From Chlamydiales bacterium STE3 (GTDB lineage Bacteria; Chlamydiota; Chlamydiia; Chlamydiales; Parachlamydiaceae), in contig VKHO01000058.1 of NCBI GenBank assembly GCA_011125455.1, positions 106,020 through 170,019 of the forward strand: a stretch of 64,000 nt of DNA. Reading direction: 5' to 3'. The notes under the pieces are model-generated. The model saw only the letters and a list, made by a program, of their open reading frames with translations. It searched no databases and had not been told where the DNA came from. The first letter of the stretch is position 1. Each line of letters begins with the position of its first letter. The position numbers and the translations under genes were made by a program. Shown here piece after piece: positions 34,040 to 42,269 of this stretch.

Positions 34040-36436
34040 TTAAAATGCTTCTAGCATATGCTGCGCGGTCTCAATGATGCGCGCATGTTCTTTGTCCACT
34101 TCTTCTTGAGAAATGGTTTTTTCAGGATGACGGTATACAAAATGCAAGGTGATATTTTTCAATTCTTTGCCAATTTTTTCACTTCGGAAAATATCCTTTA
34201 GTGAAACTTCTTCTAACAGATTTGAAGGGATCCTTTGAATAGACCCCAGCAGTTGTTGAAGAGGAACTTGTTCTCTTAAAGTAACGGTCCAGTCTCTTTC
34301 CGAAGAGGGATAAATGGGTACCGGTTTCATTTTTAATTCCGTGCGACTGGACTTAAAAAGATCATGCAAATTGATTTCTGCAAACAGTATACGTTCTGAA
34401 ACGTCTAATTTTCTTAAAATAGAAGGATGGATTTCTCCGAGCGATCCTACTTCATGTGAATCAACAAGAATGGCAGCTTGGCGGCCACTATGGAAAGTTG
34501 ATAAAGCAGAGGTTTTGAACGAGAAGCGTTTGATATTTAACCCATTGAGAAAATTTTCCACCATTCCCTTTAAATCATAAAAATCTACCTGACGAGAGGC
34601 TGGATCATGATAAGGAGGTGTTGCACAGCCAGTCAAAATGAGTCCCGCAACCGTTTGCTCTCTGTACTTGTCACCCTTTTTGGTGTGGATCCTGCCCACT
34701 TCAAAACCAGCAATGTGGGGAACCCCATGATCTTTGTTGAACTTCACAACTTGAATCAAGCCTTGAAGCAAAGAGGCCCTCAAGATAGATTGCTCAACTG
34801 AAGTAGGGTTCAACACTCTGATATAGGTATCCTCTGACATATTTGCGTCTGCTGCAATGTCAAGAGAAGACGGCCCAATTAGATCACATGTCAAAAACTC
34901 CTGTAGCCCTTCAGCTATTAATCTCGTACGCACCTCTCTTTCAAAGAGGTAAATGGGAGAATGGGGAATTTCTGAGGTATGAAATAAAGAGGTATGGCGC
35001 GGAATATTATCATAACCAAAAAGCCTTGCAACTTCTTCAATCAAATCGACTTCTCTCATCACGTCTACGCGGTAAGTGGGGACTTTAACAGCAAAGGTAT
35101 CTTTGCCATCCCACGAAACATCGAAACTCAAACGCTGAAAAATAGACCCAACTTCACTCATACTGAGGTGGGTTCCGAGAAGACTATTGACCCGGCTCAA
35201 ACGGCAAAGAATATGAGTTGGCAAAAAGTCCTTCACTTTAACGTCATAAAAATTGCTGGAGATTTTGCCCCCGCATAAAACGGCGATGAGCATAGCAGCT
35301 CGGTCCAAGGCGAAAAGAGGACCATTTGGATCCGATCCTCTTTCAAATCTTCTTGAAGCATCGGTTTGCAAACCTAAAGCTTTGGAAGTTTTGCGAACGG
35401 AAGTCGAACGAAAATGAGCAGACTCCAAAACAATTTTGGTTGTGCTTTCCGAAACTTCAGAATCAGCGCCCCCCATTATTCCAGCGATAGCGATCGGTCT
35501 TTTAGCATCCGCAACTACTAGCATGCCTTGTGATAAAGTTTTTTCACGGCCATCTAATGTCGTGATCATTTCCCCCTCTCGAGCCTCGCGCACAATAATT
35601 GTTTGATCGCTAATTTTATCATAATCAAACGCGTGCAAGGGCTGTCCAAGCTCTAGAAAAACATAATTGGTGATGTCAACAATATTGTTCACACTCCTTA
35701 AACCACATGCTGTAATCTTATTTTTCAGCCAATCAGGAGAAGGGCCTACTTTTACATCTTCAATGATGCGGCAAGTATACCTTGGACAGTTTTTCTCATC
35801 CTGCACTTCAACCTTTAACTGTTCTTGCACAGGCTTAAAACCCTGTTCGATAAGAGAAAACTCAGGCAGCTTCACCGAGCAGTTGGCGACAGCAGCAAGC
35901 TCCCGAGCAATGCCTATCAATGAAGAGACGTAGCTTAGATTGGGTGTTAAAGAGACTTCGAAAATAGTGTCTGCATAAATCTCGGCAACATCAGCACCCT
36001 CGCTCAAGTAGTCGGCAAACTCGATAATCCCTTCATCATCTTGTGAGATACCCAGCTCTTTACCACTGCAGAGCATTCCGCTTGATTCAACCCCGCGAAT
36101 TTTAGCTTTTTTGACTTTAAATTCTTTACCCGTTTCGTCTTTTAATACAGCGCCGAGCATGGCGAAAGCTGTTTTCATCCCTGCACGACAGTTGGGTGCC
36201 CCACAAACAAGGTCATAAACTGTTGTGCCATCTGACACTTTAGCTAAGCACAGCTTGTCTGCATTGGGATGAGGTGCAACCTCGAGAACTTTTCCCACCA
36301 CGACATTACTAAAGCCTAAGGCGGTTTTTTCAAACGAATCGACTTCTATTCCTAGACTAGTCAGCAATTTTGCTATTTGCTGTGGGTGCAGCTCAACATC
36401 AATGTATTCTTTTAACCAAGAAAGAGGAAATTTCAT
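34040..36436 (-). CDS. pheT: Phenylalanyl-tRNA synthetase beta subunit PheT
   Basis: 798 residues, the full bacterial length. The N-terminus FPLSWLKEYIDVE is canonical. The EMAP/tRNA-binding domain (40-150: VVVGKVLEVAPHPNADKLCLAKV), the B3/B4 editing domain (about 205-375), the B5 domain (about 400-470) and the C-terminal anticodon-binding ferredoxin-like domain ending near AF are all present. It pairs with PheS, which is not in this window; separation of pheS and pheT is usual in chlamydiae. Confidence 0.97.
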   Translation of the reverse strand: MKFPLSWLKEYIDVELHPQQIAKLLTSLGIEVDSFEKTALGFSNVVVGKVLEVAPHPNADKLCLAKVSDGTTVYDLVCGAPNCRAGMKTAFAMLGAVLKDETGKEFKVKKAKIRGVESSGMLCSGKELGISQDDEGIIEFADYLSEGADVAEIYADTIFEVSLTPNLSYVSSLIGIARELAAVANCSVKLPEFSLIEQGFKPVQEQLKVEVQDEKNCPRYTCRIIEDVKVGPSPDWLKNKITACGLRSVNNIVDITNYVFLELGQPLHAFDYDKISDQTIIVREAREGEMITTLDGREKTLSQGMLVVADAKRPIAIAGIMGGADSEVSESTTKIVLESAHFRSTSVRKTSKALGLQTDASRRFERGSDPNGPLFALDRAAMLIAVLCGGKISSNFYDVKVKDFLPTHILCRLSRVNSLLGTHLSMSEVGSIFQRLSFDVSWDGKDTFAVKVPTYRVDVMREVDLIEEVARLFGYDNIPRHTSLFHTSEIPHSPIYLFEREVRTRLIAEGLQEFLTCDLIGPSSLDIAADANMSEDTYIRVLNPTSVEQSILRASLLQGLIQVVKFNKDHGVPHIAGFEVGRIHTKKGDKYREQTVAGLILTGCATPPYHDPASRQVDFYDLKGMVENFLNGLNIKRFSFKTSALSTFHSGRQAAILVDSHEVGSLGEIHPSILRKLDVSERILFAEINLHDLFKSSRTELKMKPVPIYPSSERDWTVTLREQVPLQQLLGSIQRIPSNLLEEVSLKDIFRSEKIGKELKNITLHFVYRHPEKTISQEEVDKEHARIIETAQHMLEAF

Positions 36437-36640
36437 GACTTTTTCTCCAAGACCAAGAGAGTCATGTTAGCGATGAGGTGAATAGAACTCAATCTCATTT
36501 TTAGCTCTTAATAACAATAAAATCCCTTCTTCCCATTTTTTTGAGGTTGTATTACAATGCGTTTTTTTTAAAACCCAATTTACGCCCAACAAGTTCACTT
36601 GTAAGGTATAAATTGAGCTTTAAATTTTTAAGGAGAAAAA

Positions 36641-37072
36641 ATGACTGTAGAGCAAACGCTTTCTATTATTAAGCCTGATGCAACAGGTAAAAACCACCTA
36701 GGAAAAATCATCGACCGCTTCGAAAGCCAAGGCTTACGCGTCGTTGGAGCGAAAATGGTTCATTTGAACCAAGAAAAGGCGGAAGGCTTTTATGCTGTTC
36801 ACCGCGAACGCCCTTTCTTCAAAGATTTAGTCGGATTCATGACCACAGGTCCCGTCCTCGTAATGGTGCTTGAAGGTGAAAATGCTGTATTAAAAAATCG
36901 TGAAATTATGGGAGCAACGGACCCTAAAAAAGCAGCTCCAGGCACTATTAGAGCTGACTTTGCAAGCAGCATCGAAGAAAATGCCGTTCATGGATCTGAC
37001 AGCCAAGAAAACGCTAAGATCGAAATTGACTACTTTTTCTCTAAAGACGAAGTTTGCCCACGAACACGCTAA
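36641..37072 (+). CDS. ndk: Nucleoside diphosphate kinase (cytosolic)
   Basis: 143 residues. Catalytic His117 in NAVHGSDS, with Lys11 (IKPDA), Arg57 (RPFF) and Arg104 (IRADFA) of the active site in place. Balances nucleoside triphosphates using ATP. AAGGAG lies seven bases before the ATG. The stop codon is directly followed by the ATG of pabA, and a second ndk copy follows pabA, so three genes form one unit. Confidence 0.97.
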   Translation: MTVEQTLSIIKPDATGKNHLGKIIDRFESQGLRVVGAKMVHLNQEKAEGFYAVHRERPFFKDLVGFMTTGPVLVMVLEGENAVLKNREIMGATDPKKAAPGTIRADFASSIEENAVHGSDSQENAKIEIDYFFSKDEVCPRTR

Positions 37073-37669
37073 ATGCTGCTCTTCATCGACAACTTTGATT
37101 CTTTTACTTACAATTTGGTGCAACAATTCCAGATTTTTGGTGTGGAGGTCAAAGTTGTGCGCAATAATGCTTTAAAGGTAGCTGAATGCTTAAATCTGCA
37201 ACCCGATCGTGTGGTGATTGGTCCAGGCCCAGGATCTCCGGTAGAGGCAGGCATCTCCCAAGAATTGATTGTAGCATGTTTTAATGCAGGCATTCCCCTT
37301 TTAGGGGTTTGTATGGGCCACCAATGTCTCGCGAATGCCTTTGGAGCTACCGTTCAACGAGCAATCAAACCAATGCATGGAATGGTAAGTTCGATCTCAC
37401 ACACCAATGAAGGTGTGTTGAAGGGGTTACCCAACCCCTTTGCAGCAGCACGCTACCACTCATTATCGGTAGAAAAATGCTCTATTCCAGCTTTTCTTAA
37501 AATCACAGCTTATTCAAAGGATGGGGAAGTCATGGCTTTGCAACATCAAAAAAGACCTTTGCACGGTGTTCAGTTTCACCCTGAATCTATAGCCACACCA
37601 GATGGCGCTCGCCTACTTTCAAATTTTACAAAGGAAAAAAAATGTTTAGAACCACTCTCTTTTGCTTAG
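37073..37669 (+). CDS. pabA: Glutamine amidotransferase, PabA/TrpG type
   Basis: A class I glutaminase subunit of 198 residues. Catalytic triad: Cys80 in LLGVCMGHQ, His169 and Glu171 in GVQFHPES. The start LLFIDNFDSFTYNLVQ is standard for PabA/TrpG. It supplies ammonia to PabB (p-aminobenzoate, folate) or TrpE (tryptophan). No partner synthase gene lies in the window, so the product cannot be fixed; PabA is more likely in a chlamydia that makes folate. Its ATG abuts the ndk stop and its end overlaps the second ndk by 28 bases. Confidence 0.88.
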   Translation: MLLFIDNFDSFTYNLVQQFQIFGVEVKVVRNNALKVAECLNLQPDRVVIGPGPGSPVEAGISQELIVACFNAGIPLLGVCMGHQCLANAFGATVQRAIKPMHGMVSSISHTNEGVLKGLPNPFAAARYHSLSVEKCSIPAFLKITAYSKDGEVMALQHQKRPLHGVQFHPESIATPDGARLLSNFTKEKKCLEPLSFA

Positions 37670-38130
37670 GCCTTGCTCTTTCCGCTTCTCTCTTTGCAGA
37701 AGGACAAATCGAGCAAACTCTTTCTCTCATCAAACCAGATGCTGTTGAAGCCAATCATGTTGGGGACATCATTGCTAAGTTTGAAAAAGATAATCTCCGT
37801 ATCGCTGCATTGAAAATGGTCAAGTTGACTAAAAAACAAGCAGAAGAATTTTACAGTGTGCATCAAGGAAAGGCATTTTTTGACACGTTAACAGACTACA
37901 TGTCTTCAGGCCCTCTTGTAGCAATTGTTTTGGAGGGAAAAGATTCTGTAGCTAAAAACCGCAAAATCATGGGAGCGACAGATCCCCAAAAAGCAGAATC
38001 TGAAACCATCCGCGCTTTGTTCGCAAGTTCCATCACAAAAAATGCTGTTCATGGATCGGACAGCTTAGAAAATGCAAAAAAAGAAATCCCCTTTTTCTTT
38101 GCTCCTAGTGAAGTTTATTCCCGTTGGTAG
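37642..38130 (+). CDS. Second nucleoside diphosphate kinase with signal peptide
   Basis: 162 residues: a signal peptide (MFRTTLFCLGLALSASLFA) followed directly by a complete NDK domain that is a close paralogue of the gene at 36641. Catalytic His137 in NAVHGSDS and Lys31 in IKPDA are kept. The phosphate-binding Arg of RPFF is replaced by Lys (GKAFF), and IRADFA has become IRALFA. AAGGAA lies five bases before the ATG, inside the end of pabA. NDK normally acts in the cytosol; an exported copy would work in the periplasm, inclusion or host. The domain and the hydrophobic N-terminus are seen directly, export is inferred. Confidence 0.9.
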   Translation: MFRTTLFCLGLALSASLFAEGQIEQTLSLIKPDAVEANHVGDIIAKFEKDNLRIAALKMVKLTKKQAEEFYSVHQGKAFFDTLTDYMSSGPLVAIVLEGKDSVAKNRKIMGATDPQKAESETIRALFASSITKNAVHGSDSLENAKKEIPFFFAPSEVYSRW

Positions 38131-38138
38131 GGAGATTT

Positions 38139-38170
38139 AAATGAGAGGGTAAGCTCCCCCCTCTCATTTT
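38139..38170 (+). terminator. Terminator of the ndk-pabA-ndk unit
   Basis: AAATGAGAGGG at 38139-38149 pairs perfectly with CCCTCTCATTT at 38159-38169, with TTTT at its 3' edge. It starts nine bases after the second ndk and sits between convergent genes. Confidence 0.75.
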
Positions 38171-38179
38171 GAATGAAGA

Positions 38180-38656
38180 TTACGCTTCCTCTTTGCGTTT
38201 TTCGTCAGCAGTGAGGCGCTGCTTATTGGCTTCTCGCGTTTTCTGGATGAGCTCTCCTTGCTTTCTAACGCTCTCGATTTCTTGTTGGGTCATTTTAGGA
38301 GAGCGGTTGTGCTTTGAGCGGGCATACATCAGCATAGGAATTGTTGCCGTAAAGGCGATAGGGGCGAGTCCCTGAATGAGTATACCCATCGCGGCCGCTC
38401 CAAAACCAAAAACAAAAGATAATAAGGCAAAGACGAGCATCACGATAGCAAGGATCGTAGCCGCAGACATTAAATACCTTTTTTCGGCCTCGTTATTAGA
38501 AGCCCATTTTTCCTTAACCCCACCGAGCAGGCCTTTAGTCTTAGAGCCGATATCGCTCAATATACGTTTTCCCATAGTGCCTCCCCTATTGGCAGAAATA
38601 GGGGAGACGCCAGGAATTGGCGAAGAATTTGGTGTAGTTGGAGGTAAACTAGCCAA
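38180..38656 (-). CDS. Inc-like small membrane protein
   Basis: 158 residues, no known family. A Pro/Ser-rich N-terminus (PPTTPNSSPIPGVSP) leads to two adjacent hydrophobic helices (about 62-83 and 86-106) with almost no loop, the bilobed hallmark of inclusion-membrane proteins. A basic, helical C-terminal tail of 50 residues ends in KRKEEA. An internal ATG (Met28, after NRGGT) is an alternative start. Membrane insertion with both ends on one side is a prediction from hydropathy. Confidence 0.68.
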   Translation of the reverse strand: MASLPPTTPNSSPIPGVSPISANRGGTMGKRILSDIGSKTKGLLGGVKEKWASNNEAEKRYLMSAATILAIVMLVFALLSFVFGFGAAAMGILIQGLAPIAFTATIPMLMYARSKHNRSPKMTQQEIESVRKQGELIQKTREANKQRLTADEKRKEEA

Positions 38657-39048
38657 AGCAGTAACCTTTTTTTATTGTTTATAATTTTTATTATATAAAA
38701 TAATTATTAATTTATAAATTAATATAGAAAAATTTTAATATATTAATTCATCTTACCTCGCTGATAAACTATATTCTTGAAAATTATCCGCAGATAAAAA
38801 GCTGGAACATAAGAAAGTTCTCGCTAAGGAACAAAAAAGAGAAACGGCTCTATTGACTTTTGAAGATACGACGCAGAATGAATCGAGCAAAGAAAGCGTT
38901 CTTACACAGTGAGCAAAACAGCAGGGCGGCTTGCATTCATCCTTGCAAAATCAGCAAGCCTCCAAAACTTTAAAAATGATGAAAACTGCCATCACTTAGA
39001 AAAGCTCTCGACCTCCCATTTCGTAGAGCTTTTCTTAAAAAAAAGCAA
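38657..39048. other. AT-rich intergenic region
   Basis: About 390 bases. The first 100 consist almost entirely of A and T (38690-38755), likely holding the promoter of the Inc-like gene on the minus strand. An 85-codon plus-strand frame at 38909-39166 overlaps the kinase-like gene and looks like chance. Confidence 0.4.
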
Positions 39049-40557
39049 TTATCCTGCGGGTTTTAAAGAAAAACATTCTTTAGGAATTGCTTTTAACTTT
39101 TCGCAAGCCGTTTTCATATCCATCCGCTTTTTGGGATCATATTCTAGTAAACTTAAAATCAATTGATCGTAAGGATCACTTGTATCCAAAAAAGTAGGAT
39201 TTGCCAAAGCATTTCTAGCAATTGTTTGCGCTTTTAAAATGTCAGCCCGTGTAGCTTTTTCCGTAGGCTTAAAGCAATTTAAGATAGCTAAAACATCTTC
39301 AACAAAAGGCGGAACATCATTAGGAGAATCCCCTCCTTGAGAATACTTCATTTCGTAAAGTAAGATACCCAAAGACCAACAATCAGTTGCCTGATTTGTC
39401 GTGAGCGTACCAAAGGATTCGGGAGCGACAATGGTTGGGGATGTCATATGAGGACTAACATCACTGATTTGATAAGCTCCTCCAAAATCACCTACCTTAA
39501 CTTCCATCCGGGCATTTTTGCCTGTTTTTAAAAAAACATTTTCTGATTTGAGATCGCCATATACAAATCCGTTGGCATGAAGGTTTTTTAAAAAAGAGGT
39601 GATCTGTTCGCTAATTCTTTTTTTCTCTTCTAATCCTATTCTCCTCTCTATGATGGCATCATATAAAGAGCCTTGATCTGCATATTGTAACACTGAACCG
39701 TAGTAAGGAGGATTTTCGAAAACTGCCATCGTTTTTACGATTGTTGACTCTAATTGAGGAATCTTTTGCAACTTCTCATGCAGTTTGTTTTCTTTCCTTA
39801 AAGCTGCAATTTCTACAGGTGTCACACGGGTCAGAGTGCGAAAAACACGCCATTTAAATTTTAAAAGATCGAGTGCCAAAAAAATAGTATTATGGCCACC
39901 TTCTTGGAACTTCAGCTGGACAGATAAAAAACCTGCTTGTCTGCCTCGCCTATACTGAAAAAGGCTATTTCCTAATAATGCTCTAGTGTATGGCCCTGGC
40001 TTTGTTTTTTCAAACCAACCCAGCTGCCATTTTTGATGATTCAGCTCCTTTAATGCAGCAAAAGCTTTTTCTAAAACTACTTCTTTAAAATTGGCAGGGA
40101 AATTTTCAAGACCTGTATTTTTCAATACTTCTTGTTTTAAATTTTCACCATTAAATAAAAAAGTTGGGTGTTGCATGATACAATCGCGAAGTTTTTCTGC
40201 ATCATCATTGTGATTGTGATACTTGCCTAATAGCCGATCTTTTGACTGAAGAGAAACATTGTGTTCTTTTTTAGTAGGAGAAATTGGCTCTTTTTGTAAG
40301 ACACATTTTAAAGAGGCATGTAAAGGGTCCTTCAAAGATCTGCTATCGCATATTTCTCCTTCTCTACCATCTGAAGGTTTTATTTTTTTTAGCAGACTTT
40401 CAACTTGAGCTTTTTTTGAAGCGTCTTCCAAGGTAGGTTTAGAAGAATGGTGAACTTTTTCTGAAGCAGAACAACTCTTAGCTGTATTGAAAAACCCTTG
40501 AGAAAAAGAGTAGGGATATAAGTTGTTTGAACATTGAGGGATATAAGTTGTGCTCAT
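39049..40557 (-). CDS. Protein kinase-like protein (eukaryotic type)
   Basis: 502 residues. The kinase fold occupies about 195-495. The catalytic loop reads VYGDLKSENVF with Asp335, Lys337 and Asn340, the metal-binding DFG is at 357-359, and APE is at 378-380. The glycine-rich loop (FQEGGHNTIFLALD) is irregular, and the usual ATP-anchoring Lys of strand 3 appears to be Arg240 (RVFRTL). The first 190 residues are Ser/Lys-rich without known motif. No signal peptide or membrane segment; a type III effector is plausible. It may be a weak kinase or pseudokinase. Confidence 0.85.
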   Translation of the reverse strand: MSTTYIPQCSNNLYPYSFSQGFFNTAKSCSASEKVHHSSKPTLEDASKKAQVESLLKKIKPSDGREGEICDSRSLKDPLHASLKCVLQKEPISPTKKEHNVSLQSKDRLLGKYHNHNDDAEKLRDCIMQHPTFLFNGENLKQEVLKNTGLENFPANFKEVVLEKAFAALKELNHQKWQLGWFEKTKPGPYTRALLGNSLFQYRRGRQAGFLSVQLKFQEGGHNTIFLALDLLKFKWRVFRTLTRVTPVEIAALRKENKLHEKLQKIPQLESTIVKTMAVFENPPYYGSVLQYADQGSLYDAIIERRIGLEEKKRISEQITSFLKNLHANGFVYGDLKSENVFLKTGKNARMEVKVGDFGGAYQISDVSPHMTSPTIVAPESFGTLTTNQATDCWSLGILLYEMKYSQGGDSPNDVPPFVEDVLAILNCFKPTEKATRADILKAQTIARNALANPTFLDTSDPYDQLILSLLEYDPKKRMDMKTACEKLKAIPKECFSLKPAG

Positions 40558-41399
40558 ATTGATCCTTTTTGTTTTGTGATTCTTTCAAAGTAAAGTGTAA
40601 TAAATAGATCTCAAGAAACCCTAAGATGCTCTGCAAAGAAGCAACATAACAAAAGGAACGTTTAGCGAATGGCTGAAGGCAGAATGTATAACTTTTGCAC
40701 AGCATCATCCCTACATGATGAAATTCTTCTGGCGATAATGTCAAAGGATTTTAGCCTTTAAATTAAATAAATAAATGTCTTAACATTGCTATTTAAAAAA
40801 AAATTATTAGATTATTAATTAAAGCTTCAGGAGCCATTTGAAGCGAGAAAATGGCAAAATTATAACGGCCATCAAAATATAGCTAAGCGTTAAAATCTAA
40901 TGTAGCTAATCTCTAACTCGTTCTTATTTTGCCTTTGCTAAATTGGGAGCCTTCTTATAGATTCTTTAATAATGGCTAACGCAAACATACTTTCATTAGA
41001 GCGGGGAAACCTGCAAGCTTGGCGAATTGAAACTCATATCCTATGGCTGCGAGCTTATCTTGAAATTCTTTTAATTCTAAATTAACTAGATTGCCCCAAT
41101 TAAATAATGGCGAACAGCGATAAGTAAGCCATCTCCCAGAAAATTTGGCATGAACGCATATGGCAAACTTTTCAAATTTTGTTCTGTACAAAGATTTTAC
41201 TCTTCACCTATGCCAGAAACAGCTCTTACCCAGCCCTTAAAGAAATATAATAACTTCATATTGAATGCCTTTAAACTTTCTATTTTCTTATCTTGCTATT
41301 TCTCCAGCATTTAAAATCAATTTTTGTTCTATAACAGCCACTATATCAGAGAGCGTCTCCAAATTTGATATATAATGGCTTTTTCAGTGAAAAAGATCT
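40558..41399. other. Non-coding region before the transposase remnant
   Basis: About 840 AT-rich bases. Several short frames on the minus strand (for example 40976-41191, with LVNLELKEFQDKLAAIGYEF) may be scraps of lost genes, but none has a ribosome site or a motif I can name. Confidence 0.4.
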
Positions 41400-42155
41400 T
41401 CTATAAGAAAAGCTTATCCTGATGATCTTACCGAGAAAGAGTGGTCTATCCAAAAACCCTTTCTTACCAAACGAAAAATAAATCGTGGTAAAAAAACAAA
41501 TACACGCAAAACGAGAGAGATTCTTAATGCAATTTTGCATCTTTTAAAAACAGGTTGCCAGCGGAGACATTTGCCGCATGACTTTTCTCCTTGAAAATCT
41601 GCCTATACGTAATTTTTGAAATGGGGCCAGAGACGAATAATCGAGGAATTAAACTGGCAGCTTGTAAAGATAGCCCGAATAAGCAAGGGAAAAAATTCTC
41701 ATCCAACAGCTGACATAGTGGACTGGCAGTCTGTTAAGATGACAGAAAGGGGGGCTTTAAAAGGATTCGATGGTGGAGAGAAAATTAAGGGAATACTCAT
41801 TTATAGCCCCGGACTAGTGCTTGGAGTCTCTGTAACAGCGGCTAATTAGGATGATCGAAAATGTTAATTAGATGTAATTGAACAAGCAGGGCCTTTTTTC
41901 ATAAGCATACAAACTATCTGGCCAGAGGGAGCATATAGCGGTAAATATTAAATACCTAAAATAAAATGGAGCACTGAGATCCTCAAAAGAAGCGCTAAAG
42001 GATGCAAAATATTGCCAGAAGATGGGTTGTGGAGAGAACATTTTCGTGGCTTGGAAACCAACGAAAACTTAGCAAGGATTATGAATAGCGAACAGGCACA
42101 AGTGAAAGTATGATTTACTTAGAGATGTTGAAAACGCATCTACGGGCAATTTCAA
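41400..42155 (+). pseudogene. Degenerate IS5-family transposase
   Basis: Fragments appear in order on the plus strand. YPDDLTEKEWSIQKPFL and LNAILHLLKTGCQRRHLPHD come first (from 41415), where the usual Trp after the HD-F-P box is a TGA stop. A DDE-type block follows near 41705-41850: DWQSVKMTERG, GFDGGEKIKGILI and LVLGVSVTAAN. In a different frame from 42014 comes RRWVVERTFSWLGNQRKLSK, then MIYLEMLKTHLR. Stops and at least one frameshift separate the pieces. This matches IS5-group transposases. I could not define terminal inverted repeats. Confidence 0.85.
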
Positions 42156-42269
42156 CGAAAAAATGATTTTGAAGACACTCTCTTAATTAAGGTTTAACAT
42201 GGGGTAAAAGCTTTGTTTATGTCACTTAAACATCTTCTCTCCCCTATATAAAATTTAGTGCCCTTTGCT

